Assembly: GCF_021390595.1 (NCBI RefSeq)
Contig: NZ_JAJEJR010000002.1
Span: forward strand, 744,001-808,000
Reading direction: 5' to 3'
Length of the DNA: 64,000 nt
Origin: Paraburkholderia sp. HP33-1
GTDB lineage: Bacteria > Pseudomonadota > Gammaproteobacteria > Burkholderiales > Burkholderiaceae
The number at the start of each line of letters is the position of its first letter. Position 1 is the stretch's first letter. Shown here piece after piece: positions 45,021 through 54,100 of the stretch. The notes beneath the pieces were generated by a model. That model was given only the letters and a program-made list of their open reading frames with translations. It made no database searches and had not been told where the DNA came from. The position numbers and the translations under genes were made by a program.

Positions 45021-46369
45021 GAGCGCAGCACTGCGTAAAGTTCGAGCGACGCGTCGGGCACCGACGCCGGCAGATAGATCTGGCAAGCGCGCGCGGCGAG
45101 CATCTTCGTGTGTGCGACGTGCGCCGGATCAAGCGCGAAGTACTGGTTGTCGAGGCGCACCGGAATCGCGGCCGGCACGCGCGGCACGGCCTTGAGCGGA
45201 ATGCCGAGCAGCGCCGAATTGATGATGTGTTCGACGTCGTCGGGCGCGCCGATCTTGCACAGGCGCGGGAACTGCTCGGCGAGCTCGAACGCCGGCATCG
45301 GCGCGTTGACCGACAGATACCAGTCGGCCGCGCCTTCGACGATGCGCTCGTCGAGGAACTGGCCCGCCCACGTGGTTGCGCTCTTGCGCGTGAGGCCGAT
45401 CGACACGATGCGCGACGGAATGATCGCGTCGAGCAATTCGCGGATCGTGGCCTCGAGCTTCGTGAACACCTCGTCGGCGCGCGCGTGGTCGTAGGCGGGA
45501 ATGTCGGTGAGCTGGGCACGCGTTGAGAACGTCATCAACGCGCTGACCAGTTGTGCGAGCGTAATGTAGAGCTGCTCGGGCGACCGGCGCGGATGTGTCG
45601 CGTAGAGCCGCAACTGCGGCCACGCCGCGTGAATGCAGTGCAAAAGCCAGAACAGCTGCACGTCGGCGACGCCATATTCGGCGACCTGTTCGAGCCGTTC
45701 GCTGCGACGCGCGCCGAGCGCGCCGCTCTTCGCCTGCAGGATCTCGGCGAGACGATTGATGCGCTCGAGATGCAGCGGATGGCTGCCGAGCGTCAGGCAC
45801 GGCGGCACGAAGCGGTGATCGATTTGAAACTGGCCGCTCGTCGTGCGCGTGAGCCGCGCGATGGCGCAGACCGTGTCGTCGGCATGCGATTCGAAATCGA
45901 ACCGCAGACGCAGCGCGTGGCGTTCGGACGCGATCTCGGTTTCGCTGCCGCCGTTCAGATCGATGACCTTGACGAACTCGCGATACGCGCGGCGCGGACG
46001 CGCTAGCGACGTTTCATCGAACCGGCAGTTGTTGCCGTTCGCATCGGGCAAGGCGAGCGCCGCGAGCACGACGACGCTTTGCAGATCGGCGGGCACGCCT
46101 TGCGTCAGATCGCGTGCAGCGGGCAGCGCGTCGGCGAGCGTCGTGTCGATCGGCGTGCCGTCCGCAAAGCGCAGCCTGAGCCGTGTGAGCTTCAGACGGC
46201 CCGTCGCCAATGCTTCTTCGTCGATCTCGACGCCGAGCGTGCCCCACGGCTCGGCGAGCGCGGACGTGGCGAACTGCTGCAGCGCGAATCCCGCCCATCG
46301 TTCCTGCTGCTGGAAGTGCTGCTGCGTGAGGATGAGGCCCTCATGCCAGAGCGGTTTGTCGATCCGCAT
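45017..46369 (-). CDS. tssK: T6SS baseplate protein TssK
   Basis: A 450-residue TssK protein that begins MRIDKPLWHEGLILTQQHFQ, an N-terminus characteristic of the family (siphophage receptor-binding protein-like shoulder). Later family stretches are RINRLAEILQAKSGALGARR, WLLHCIHAAWPQLRLYATHP and RSPEQLYITLAQLVSALMTF. TssK trimers connect the baseplate to the TssL-TssM membrane complex. It is the first gene of the minus operon. Its ribosome-binding site is weak, and the promoter lies in the AT-rich divergent region to its right. Confidence 0.96.
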   Translation of the reverse strand: MRIDKPLWHEGLILTQQHFQQQERWAGFALQQFATSALAEPWGTLGVEIDEEALATGRLKLTRLRLRFADGTPIDTTLADALPAARDLTQGVPADLQSVVVLAALALPDANGNNCRFDETSLARPRRAYREFVKVIDLNGGSETEIASERHALRLRFDFESHADDTVCAIARLTRTTSGQFQIDHRFVPPCLTLGSHPLHLERINRLAEILQAKSGALGARRSERLEQVAEYGVADVQLFWLLHCIHAAWPQLRLYATHPRRSPEQLYITLAQLVSALMTFSTRAQLTDIPAYDHARADEVFTKLEATIRELLDAIIPSRIVSIGLTRKSATTWAGQFLDERIVEGAADWYLSVNAPMPAFELAEQFPRLCKIGAPDDVEHIINSALLGIPLKAVPRVPAAIPVRLDNQYFALDPAHVAHTKMLAARACQIYLPASVPDASLELYAVLRS

Positions 46370-46945
46370 AGATGTTTTGGTCTATCGCTTGTTGTTCGGT
46401 TAATCCGGACTGCCCGGGATTCCGGCGTCCATGTGCTTTATTCGGCAATCGTACACGCTTATTTATATCAAAATAGAAATATGACGGAAAATAAGAATTG
46501 GTGTTTTTGATATGTCGGATAAATTTACCCGGTAGAGGCGAAACATAATTCGAGATGGTGTTAAATATATGCGCGACAATTTAACGAATATTGATAAATG
46601 TTAAATTGCGGCGGATCCTGAAAAGCTGCGATGGAAAGGGGTTTTCGGCTGATCTGACAATGGGACGATTCCGAAACCGGATTTTTTAACTATTGTTCAC
46701 ATTGTGGCGATTTTAGATACTGGCAATAAGCTTTGACGTCGCGCCAATAAACCTGCTTTAATATCCACTGCATTAAGGATCCACACGAATCGAGGCCGCG
46801 CAATGCGGTATCGTCGTCGCAATTTAGTCGTGAGTCGCGTTTATCCGTTTAAGTGAACTCGCGGGTGTGCTCGCATACGGAATCACCGCATCGCAACGGG
46901 CGAGATCTGCGGGGTATCTCGAATCTGCTTACATAAGGGGAACGA
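46370..46945. promoter_or_regulatory. AT-rich divergent promoter region of the two T6SS operons
   Basis: About 576 bases between the tssK and tssB starts. Much of it (roughly 46450-46760) is far more AT-rich than the neighbouring genes. No frame of interest is present. It must contain the promoters for both operons. A near sigma-54 pattern (TGGCA then TTTGA near 46725) has wrong spacing. The composition would suit silencing by an H-NS/MvaT-like protein. A long inverted repeat sits at 46577-46608. Confidence 0.7.
46577..46608. promoter_or_regulatory. Palindromic operator candidate in the T6SS promoter region
   Basis: CAATTTAAC (46577-46585) and GTTAAATTG (46600-46608) are perfect 9-base arms around a 14-base AT-rich spacer. 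A third GTTAAAT occurs at 46560-46566. Such spacing suits a dimeric helix-turn-helix regulator contacting two successive turns. No regulator gene is in the locus. Confidence 0.5.
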
Positions 46946-47458
46946 ATGGACAGCTTTCAGCGCGAAATTCCGAAGAGTCGCGTTTCAATCACGTTGGACC
47001 TGCACACGGGCGGCGCCCAGAAGAAGGTCGAGCTGCCTCTGAAGCTGCTGGTCGCAGGCGATTTCAGCGCGGGCCGCGAGCAGGCGCCGCTGGCGGAGCG
47101 CAGGAAGGTCAATATCGACAAGAACAATTTCGATGCGGTGCTCGCCGACTACGCGCCGGACCTGAAGATCGCGGCCGAGAACACGCTCGCCGACGACGGT
47201 TCGGAACTGCCGGTCAAGCTCGCATTCCGCTCGATGAAAGATTTCGAGCCGGAGCAGGTGGCGCACCAGATTCCCGAACTGCAGGCGTTGCTGGCGATGC
47301 GCAATCTGCTGCGCGACCTGAAGTCGAATCTGCTCGACAACGGCACGTTCCGTCGCGAGTTCGAAAAGGTCCTGAAGGACAAGCGGCTGTCGGAGAAGCT
47401 GCGCGGCGAGCTCGCGCAGATCGCGACGGCCGCGACCCAGCCGGAAGGCCATGCCTGA
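46946..47458 (+). CDS. tssB: T6SS contractile-sheath small subunit TssB
   Basis: A 170-residue TssB (VipA) starting MDSFQREIPKSRVSITLDLH, with GGGGAACGA before the ATG. Family landmarks are KKVELPLKLLVAGDFSAGRE, NFDAVLADYAPDLKIAAENT, and the LAFRSMKDFEPEQVAHQIPE then LLAMRNLLRDLKSNLLDN run. TssB and TssC heterodimers form the contractile sheath around the Hcp tube. It is the first gene of the plus operon, 73 bases before tssC. Confidence 0.96.
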   Translation: MDSFQREIPKSRVSITLDLHTGGAQKKVELPLKLLVAGDFSAGREQAPLAERRKVNIDKNNFDAVLADYAPDLKIAAENTLADDGSELPVKLAFRSMKDFEPEQVAHQIPELQALLAMRNLLRDLKSNLLDNGTFRREFEKVLKDKRLSEKLRGELAQIATAATQPEGHA

Positions 47459-47531
47459 GCGGGGACCGGCGAAGAAAGCCTTCACCGCCTTCCGTAACTA
47501 CATCGCTGCAAAAACGCAGACAGGACTACAG

Positions 47532-49088
47532 ATGGAACAGAACGAATCCCGCCAGCGCGCGACAGAGACCGTCGTACTTAACGCCGCGCAGGAGGCGTCC
47601 CTCGCCGGCGACAGCGTCTATGCGTCGCTGTGCGACAAGATCAACCTGAAGCCCGTGTCGGAGGCGCGCCCGCTCGAGGCGTTCCGCGATAACGACATGC
47701 TGTCGGAGGCATCGGCCGATGAGCGCATCGCGCGCGGTATCGGCGCATTTCTCGAGCTGGTCGCGCAGTCGAGCCATCCGGTCGAGCGCCTGGACAAGTC
47801 ACTGCTCGATTTCCACATCGGCCAGCTCGATCGTCAAATCAGCGGGCAGCTCGACGCGGTACTGCATACGCCCGAGTTTCAGGCGCTGGAAGGGCGCTGG
47901 CGTGGCCTGAAGATGGTGGTGTCGCGTACGGATTTCCGCAAGAACGCGCGTATCGAAGTGCTCGACGTGTCGAAGGATGCGCTGGAGCGCGACTTTGAAG
48001 ATACGCCTGAGTTGATCCAGAGCGGCCTGTATCGCCTCACGTACATCGAGGAATACGACACGCCGGGCGGCCAGCCGATCAGCGCGCTGATCAGCGACTT
48101 CGAGTTCGCGAATTCGCCGCAGGACGTGGCGCTGCTGCGCAACATCTCGAAGGTCGCGGCGGCGGCGCACATGCCGTTCATCGGCTCGGTCGGCCCGGCA
48201 TTCTTCGGCAAGAAGTCGATGGAAGAAGTCGCGGCGATCCAGGATATCGGCAACTACTTCGATCGCGCCGAGTACATCAAATGGAAGAGCTTCCGCGATA
48301 CGGACGACGCGCGCTACGTCGGCCTGACGATGCCGCGTGTGCTCGGCCGCCTGCCGTACGGCAAGGACACGACGCCGGTGCGCGCGTTCAACTACGAGGA
48401 AGCCGTGAAGGGCCCGGACCACGACCGCTATCTGTGGGTGAACGCGTCGTTCGCGTTTGCCGCGAACATGACCCGCAGCTTCGTGAACAACGGCTGGTGT
48501 GTGCAGATCCGCGGGCCGCAGGCGGGCGGCAAGGTCGAGGACCTGCCGGTGCATCTGTACGACCTGGGCACCGGTGTGCAGCCGAAGATCCCGACCGAAG
48601 TGCTGATTCCGGAAACGCGCGAGTTCGAGTTCGCGAATCTCGGTTTCATTCCACTGTCGTTTTACAAGAACCACGACTTTGCTTGCTTCTTCTCGGCGAA
48701 TTCGACGCAGAAGCCGGCGCTCTACGAGACCAAGGAAGCGACGGCCAACAGCCGTATCAACGCGCGGCTGCCGTATATCTTCCTGCTGTCGCGTATCGCG
48801 CACTACCTGAAGTTGATCCAACGCGAAAACTTCGGCACGACCAAGGATCGACGTCTGCTGGAGATCGAGCTCAACAACTGGATCAAGGGTCTCGTGACCG
48901 AGATGAAAGATCCGGGTGATGAGCTGCAGGCGTCGCATCCGTTGCGTGAAGCGAAGGTCACGGTCGAGGACATCGACGACAACCCGGGATTCTTCCGCAT
49001 CAAGCTTTTCATCATTCCGCACTTCCAGGTCGAGGGCATGGACATCGGGCTGTCGCTGGTGTCGCAGATGCCGAAGGCCAAGAGCTGA
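47532..49088 (+). CDS. tssC: T6SS contractile-sheath large subunit TssC
   Basis: A 518-residue TssC (VipB). The first block is FLELVAQSSHPVERLDKSLL; then come LEGRWRGLKMVVSRTDFRKN, LISDFEFANSPQDVALLRNI, the RFLGRLPYG-type motif (here VLGRLPYGKDT), and NNWIKGLVTEMKDPGDELQA near the C-terminus, which ends in GMDIGLSLVSQMPK. I start it at ATG 47532 (MEQNESRQRATETVVLNAAQ), which has AGGAC upstream, rather than the in-frame ATG at 47451 that overlaps tssB. The C-terminal region is the ClpV contact and sheath handshake area. Confidence 0.96.
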   Translation: MEQNESRQRATETVVLNAAQEASLAGDSVYASLCDKINLKPVSEARPLEAFRDNDMLSEASADERIARGIGAFLELVAQSSHPVERLDKSLLDFHIGQLDRQISGQLDAVLHTPEFQALEGRWRGLKMVVSRTDFRKNARIEVLDVSKDALERDFEDTPELIQSGLYRLTYIEEYDTPGGQPISALISDFEFANSPQDVALLRNISKVAAAAHMPFIGSVGPAFFGKKSMEEVAAIQDIGNYFDRAEYIKWKSFRDTDDARYVGLTMPRVLGRLPYGKDTTPVRAFNYEEAVKGPDHDRYLWVNASFAFAANMTRSFVNNGWCVQIRGPQAGGKVEDLPVHLYDLGTGVQPKIPTEVLIPETREFEFANLGFIPLSFYKNHDFACFFSANSTQKPALYETKEATANSRINARLPYIFLLSRIAHYLKLIQRENFGTTKDRRLLEIELNNWIKGLVTEMKDPGDELQASHPLREAKVTVEDIDDNPGFFRIKLFIIPHFQVEGMDIGLSLVSQMPKAKS

Positions 49089-49184
49089 TCCGGGCTGATC
49101 TGACGTTTTTTCAGCATGAATCCGCCGGGGCACCGATTGGTGCCCCGGCTAGGCCGCTGTGTTCGCGTGTTGAGGAGGTTTCCG

Positions 49185-51524
49185 ATGTCGATGGTCATGC
49201 CGCTGCAGGCTTATGAATTGAAACTGGCGCCGCACCCGGCGCCGTTCTCGATCCTGAAATTTGCTGGTATCGACAGGGTCAGCCAGCTGTACTGGTACGA
49301 GATTGAATTCACAAGCCCCGTGGCTGGAATCCCGATGGACCAGGTGATCGGGCGCCCGGCGCGGTTTGCCATCGATCCGATCGATCCGAACATGGGCAAT
49401 CTTCGCAGGATGTATGGTGAGAACGCGGAGAAGTTCAGCAAGAAGCCGCATGCACACACCATCCACGGCATCATCACGAAGTTCGACGAGTGCGAGACTT
49501 CTGTCGATGAAACGCGCTACAGGGTGATCCTCGAGCCGAAACTGGCCGATCTCAACCGTGGGGTGACGAGCCGGCTGTTCCAGAAGCAGTCGGTGGAAGA
49601 GATCGTCACCGACACGCTGCGTCACTACAGTTACCGTTCCGGGGTCGACTTCGTCTTCAAGCTGCGGGGCAAATACAAACGCCACGAGTACATCACGCAG
49701 TACCACGAAACCACGTTCGCGTTCATCCAGCGTATCTGTGCGGAAGAAGGCATCTGGTTCCGGTGGGAGCAGAAGAAGGACTACGAGGTCATGGTATTCG
49801 GCGACGATCTGGATGCGTATGCGCGCAAACAGCGCGTCGTACCGTATCGTAGTGATTCCGGGCTCGAGAGTGTCGGCGCCGACTCGATCAAGACGCTGCG
49901 GCGACAAACTAAACGTGTGCCCGAGTCAGTCCGGCTGCACGACTACAACCACAGGCAGGCCGACGTGTCGCTGCTCGTCGAGGCGAATACGGCAAAGGGC
50001 GACACGACCACCAATGCCGTCGATTACCACTGGGGTGAGCACTACGAAACGCCAGAAGAGGGCAGCAACATAGCGCGCCTGCGACATGAGGCGCATCTGG
50101 CCAGTCAGATCACCTTTATCGGTACCGGCAATCCGTACTGGCTGGAAGCGGGCGAGGTCATGCAGGTTGACCCGACTCCTGTCGATGCGAAGCATGGCAT
50201 CTTCATTACGTCGGTGCGCTCACATGGTGCGCGCAGCAAATCGTATCGGGTGACGTTCGAGGGGATTCCGTCGGACCGGGTCTGGCGGACCTCTATGGAT
50301 ACGATCGAGCGACCCGCTATTACTGGCATCCTGCCGGCGCGTATCACGTCGCCCGGGAATTACAAATATGCCTACCTGACCGAAGAAGGCTGGTATGTGA
50401 TCAAGCTGCCATTCGATCTGGACGAGTGGAGTCCGGGTGGGACGAGTCGGCCCGTGCGGCTCGCCAAGCCGTACAGCGGTGACAGTTATGGCCACCACTT
50501 TCCGCTGATCGATTCCGCAGAAGTTGCGCTCGAATTTACCGCAGGGGATCCAAACCGTCCGATCATGATCGGCGCGATGCACGACAGTCTGCACCCAGAC
50601 CTCGTCAACAACCTCAACAATACGCGAAATCTCATTCGCACGGCTGCGCAGAATGAGTTGCGGATGGAGGACAAGGAGGGCATCGAGCACATCCATCTGA
50701 CGACGCCGTTTCAGACCAGTGAGCTCAACCTTGGGCATATGGTTGATGGGGATCGAAAGGAAAGGGGGCGGGGTGCAGAGTTGCGATCAGACGAACACGT
50801 GGCCGTTCGTGGCGGGAGAGGCGTGCTTGTGTCAGCTGAAGTGCAACCTGCCGCGACCGGCCAGCAACTCGCGATGCAGGATGCTGACGATACATTCCGG
50901 CAATCGGAAGAAATTCTGAAGTCGCTCAACGAAAGTGCTAACGCCGCCAAGGCACTGCTGGCGGAAGTCGAAAGGCAACGGTCACTTGTCGAACAAAATT
51001 TGTCGCAGCTTGGAAAGTCCGTAGTCGTCGCGACTGCACCGGACGGCATGGGACTCGCCAGCGGCAGCGACTTTCTGCTTGCAGCGCGCAAACAACTTTT
51101 CGTTACTGCGGGCGACGGACTTGACATCGGTGTTATGAAGCGCATTGCGATCGCTGCAGGCGAAGCGCTCTCCCTTTTTGCAGCAAAGTTCGGTATCCGC
51201 ATTTTTGCCGCAAAGGGGAAGGTCCAGATCCAGGCACAGGGTGACGCAATGGAACTGATGGCACTCAAGAATGTAACGATAAGCTCGTCCACCGAAGAAG
51301 TGATGATCACAGGATCAAAGGGTATCACCCTGGGTGATGGTGCGGGTGCCTACATCAAGATCGCTAACGGACGCATCGAACTGGCCAGCCCGAGTGGTCA
51401 AGTCGATGTGAAGGGCAATCTGGAAGTGAACGATCCGGCTGGTGGGAATTTTCCGTTCCCACGCTGGGTAGATTCCGCCCCGAAGGACGTGAAGAGCAAT
51501 CCGGGTTTCGGTTTTTCTGAATAG
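49185..51524 (+). CDS. vgrG: T6SS spike protein VgrG (TssI)
   Basis: A 779-residue VgrG starting MSMVMPLQAYELKLAPHPAP; GAGGAGG lies upstream of the ATG at 49185. The gp27-like head (ISRVSQLYWYEIE-type strand, then YGENAEKFSKKPHAHTIHGI and FKLRGKYKRHEYITQYHETT with FIQRICAEEGIWFRWE) is followed by the gp5 OB fold and a DUF2345-type beta-helix (near residues 500-740: ITLGDGAGAYIKIANGRIEL). No extra catalytic domain is fused at the C-terminus, which ends DSAPKDVKSNPGFGFSE. It is directly followed (8 bases) by the effector gene and later by a PAAR gene, so it probably delivers that cargo. Confidence 0.96.
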   Translation: MSMVMPLQAYELKLAPHPAPFSILKFAGIDRVSQLYWYEIEFTSPVAGIPMDQVIGRPARFAIDPIDPNMGNLRRMYGENAEKFSKKPHAHTIHGIITKFDECETSVDETRYRVILEPKLADLNRGVTSRLFQKQSVEEIVTDTLRHYSYRSGVDFVFKLRGKYKRHEYITQYHETTFAFIQRICAEEGIWFRWEQKKDYEVMVFGDDLDAYARKQRVVPYRSDSGLESVGADSIKTLRRQTKRVPESVRLHDYNHRQADVSLLVEANTAKGDTTTNAVDYHWGEHYETPEEGSNIARLRHEAHLASQITFIGTGNPYWLEAGEVMQVDPTPVDAKHGIFITSVRSHGARSKSYRVTFEGIPSDRVWRTSMDTIERPAITGILPARITSPGNYKYAYLTEEGWYVIKLPFDLDEWSPGGTSRPVRLAKPYSGDSYGHHFPLIDSAEVALEFTAGDPNRPIMIGAMHDSLHPDLVNNLNNTRNLIRTAAQNELRMEDKEGIEHIHLTTPFQTSELNLGHMVDGDRKERGRGAELRSDEHVAVRGGRGVLVSAEVQPAATGQQLAMQDADDTFRQSEEILKSLNESANAAKALLAEVERQRSLVEQNLSQLGKSVVVATAPDGMGLASGSDFLLAARKQLFVTAGDGLDIGVMKRIAIAAGEALSLFAAKFGIRIFAAKGKVQIQAQGDAMELMALKNVTISSSTEEVMITGSKGITLGDGAGAYIKIANGRIELASPSGQVDVKGNLEVNDPAGGNFPFPRWVDSAPKDVKSNPGFGFSE

Positions 51525-51532
51525 GCTATTCC

Positions 51533-54100
51533 ATGGCGAACACCACTTCGTCGCCGAATACGGCAACACCACCTCTCAAGCAGATCGCGTTCGCATTCCC
51601 GTTCCGTAAGAAGGGGAACGGCAGCGGTGCCTCAGCAACGGATATCACCGACGAGCACGAAATGCATCTGCTCCTGAAGCAGGAGCCGTCGGGAACGTTT
51701 GCAGTAAGTGGCAAGGGCATGTGGCATGGGGGCATCCATATCAGCGAAGCTGGCGCAGGTCGGTCGCTGGATCTGAAGGGTGGCGTGCGCTGTCTCGCCG
51801 ACGGCGAGGTTGTGGCGTGGCGCCTGGACCGTAGCTACCCGGTAAGTACCCTGCCGGCCCGGAATGGCCAGGCCGAAACCCGCGCGGCGTACAGCACGGG
51901 GTTTGCGCTGGTGCAGCACACCATGGAATTCCCCCGCGGTACGACGCTGATCTTCTACAGCCTGTACATGCACCTCCAGGATTTTGCAGGTTATCAGGCA
52001 GATCCGGCACTCCCGTGGCCGGGGTACTGGTCTGCCAGCATGCAAGTGACAGAAGACACGATCGACCGGCCCACGGCTGGGATAAATGGCCAGCCTGCGC
52101 CGGCCGAACAGGTCGGGCTGCGCGTCAGGACAACCAGGCCAAACGGAACCCCTGTAGGCATTCTTCCGAGAGGCACCCAGGTCACGCTTTCCAGGCAGGA
52201 AGGAGACTGGGGGCAGATAGCGGACGATCCAGGCGCTCTCTACCCCCCTGCTGCCGGGGGCTTCGTTTCTTCGCATGCCGCAAAGGGAAAATGGATCTTC
52301 CTTGGAAAAGAACATGGTCACTCAGGTCCGGTTGTGCAAAAGGTTATGCCCGATTCGGCCTTCGACTGCGTGAATGTTGTACCGCAGGCACAACGCATCA
52401 AGGTAAAGGCTGGCGACGTGATCGGTTATCTGGGCCGCTACGATTCGCTGCGCGCTGCAACGTCAAATCGCCTGGTCCATATCGAAGTCTTCTGTGACGA
52501 GAGCATCAGGCAGTTCATCGATGCCGGACGGAACTGGGTCCGATCGAACGGTGCGAACCCAAATCAATGGAACCAGCTCGGACTGCCTTCGGATCCCACC
52601 ATTCTGCGCATTCAGGAAGGGACAACGCTCTTCCACGATCACGGCCAACAGGGCCAGGACGCAAAGAAGACGGATGTAATCCAGGTCGAAACTTTCGCGG
52701 CACTGCAGGGCGTCACTGGAAACCCCTGGCCGGAGACGGCACCGGGCTCGGACGGTCACAAACGCAACTGGTGGAAAGTCGACAGCGCAGACATGCAGCG
52801 CAACGCCATTACAGGCTGGGTGCGTGAGGACAGCTTTGCCGGCGGCCGGGTTACGCGCGAGCATTCGCAAAGCTGGATCGACTTCAAACTTCATGACGAG
52901 GACCACGATCCCACGCACACCATCTTTGCGACGACGGCCAGCTACGTCGATTACGAGACCGGAACTGGCGACCCCAGTGCAGGGAGTGTCGGTAAGCTGA
53001 GCCCTCTCATGAGTGCGCTCTACCGTGCTTTGTATCCGAACGGTGACAGCGCGCATGCGGTCGAGGAACTCAGCAATATTGCACAGAATCCGCAGGGCAG
53101 TGTATTCCCGTGGGTTGCCTTCCGGGCATCGCGTCTCATTCCGAAGCACGAAAGTGAATGGGCCAATCCGGCGAAGTGGCAGGAACTGGTCAGTGCAATC
53201 GAGGAACGTACAGCACAGCAGCCCGAGCACGAAGAGGAAAAGAAGCGCATCGCCAAGCTTGTCTGGTGGGAAGACGTCCAGGCCGGCGTTCCGGGGTTCC
53301 CGGGCCCCGACGTCTTCCACATTCATCCGGTTGCGTTGGTGGGGAATTTTTGGATAAGTTCAGACCTGATAACTCTCGAAATGCTAAGTGCAGTAGATCC
53401 AAACGGATCAATGGACTACCACCGACAGATACTCCCGTATCTAAACAAATACGCGAAAGGCTATGCAGTTACGACCCCGAGGAGAATTGCTCATTTTCTC
53501 TCTCAGGTCGCAGTGGAAAGTCAGTTCAAGAACATCGAAGAACAACTCGACTATTCGGCTAAAAGGATGAAAGAAGTCTACGGATGTAAGTCACCACCTC
53601 ATGGAAATCATACTGCGAGATCACATATAGCGAATGGCGATGTTGTGTGTAATTTTGGACAGCTTCGTCCAGCATTGTGGACCAATACCAGTCACTACGC
53701 ACACAATCCAGAAAATTTGGCGAACTACGTTTATGCGGGCAGATACCAAAATGGTTCCGAAGAAAGTGGTGATGGGTACAAGTACAGGGGGCGAGGTCTC
53801 ATTCAAACAACATTCAAATCTAACTATGAAGTATTCAATAGGGAGCATAATAACCGCTTTCCCGAAGATCAAAGGAATTTTATTGACAATCCAGATCTCT
53901 TGCTCTCGTATCTTGAATACGGAGTGGAATCTGCTTTCGTCTATTGGGCTGTAACGCGCAGCGTGAGTCCGGTTGCGGATAGCGGAGACGTTGCGGCCGT
54001 AACACAACAAATCAACGGAGGACAAAATGGGCATGCTGAGAGACTTGCCGCATATAACAAAATTTCACCACTTTTGGGGCTCGCACAAGAATCGAATTAA
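51533..54100 (+). CDS. T6SS cargo effector: M23-like, SH3-like and GH19 peptidoglycan hydrolase
   Basis: An 855-residue protein just after vgrG. Residues about 60-350 resemble an M23/LytM fold: MWHGGIHISEAGAG, CLADGEVVAWRL, LIFYSLYMHLQDF and LVHIEVF. The usual HxxxD is HGGIH and the HxH is reduced, so activity is uncertain. Residues about 190-260 and 370-480 look like bacterial SH3 domains. After a WWEDVQAGVPGFPGPDVFHI then HPVALVGNF linker (about 577-603), the C-terminus is a GH19 lysozyme/chitinase-type domain: HFLSQVAVESQFKNIEEQL with catalytic E662, YKYRGRGLIQTT, and a final QINGGQNGHAERLAAYNK. There is no signal peptide. Base composition becomes clearly AT-richer from about 53340. Probable antibacterial cell-wall toxin (inference). 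Confidence 0.85.
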   Translation: MANTTSSPNTATPPLKQIAFAFPFRKKGNGSGASATDITDEHEMHLLLKQEPSGTFAVSGKGMWHGGIHISEAGAGRSLDLKGGVRCLADGEVVAWRLDRSYPVSTLPARNGQAETRAAYSTGFALVQHTMEFPRGTTLIFYSLYMHLQDFAGYQADPALPWPGYWSASMQVTEDTIDRPTAGINGQPAPAEQVGLRVRTTRPNGTPVGILPRGTQVTLSRQEGDWGQIADDPGALYPPAAGGFVSSHAAKGKWIFLGKEHGHSGPVVQKVMPDSAFDCVNVVPQAQRIKVKAGDVIGYLGRYDSLRAATSNRLVHIEVFCDESIRQFIDAGRNWVRSNGANPNQWNQLGLPSDPTILRIQEGTTLFHDHGQQGQDAKKTDVIQVETFAALQGVTGNPWPETAPGSDGHKRNWWKVDSADMQRNAITGWVREDSFAGGRVTREHSQSWIDFKLHDEDHDPTHTIFATTASYVDYETGTGDPSAGSVGKLSPLMSALYRALYPNGDSAHAVEELSNIAQNPQGSVFPWVAFRASRLIPKHESEWANPAKWQELVSAIEERTAQQPEHEEEKKRIAKLVWWEDVQAGVPGFPGPDVFHIHPVALVGNFWISSDLITLEMLSAVDPNGSMDYHRQILPYLNKYAKGYAVTTPRRIAHFLSQVAVESQFKNIEEQLDYSAKRMKEVYGCKSPPHGNHTARSHIANGDVVCNFGQLRPALWTNTSHYAHNPENLANYVYAGRYQNGSEESGDGYKYRGRGLIQTTFKSNYEVFNREHNNRFPEDQRNFIDNPDLLLSYLEYGVESAFVYWAVTRSVSPVADSGDVAAVTQQINGGQNGHAERLAAYNKISPLLGLAQESN

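Noticed and set aside
46720..46740. Possible sigma-54 promoter upstream of tssB
   Set aside because: TGGCA and TTTGA are present but the spacing is one base off and the GC element is missing.
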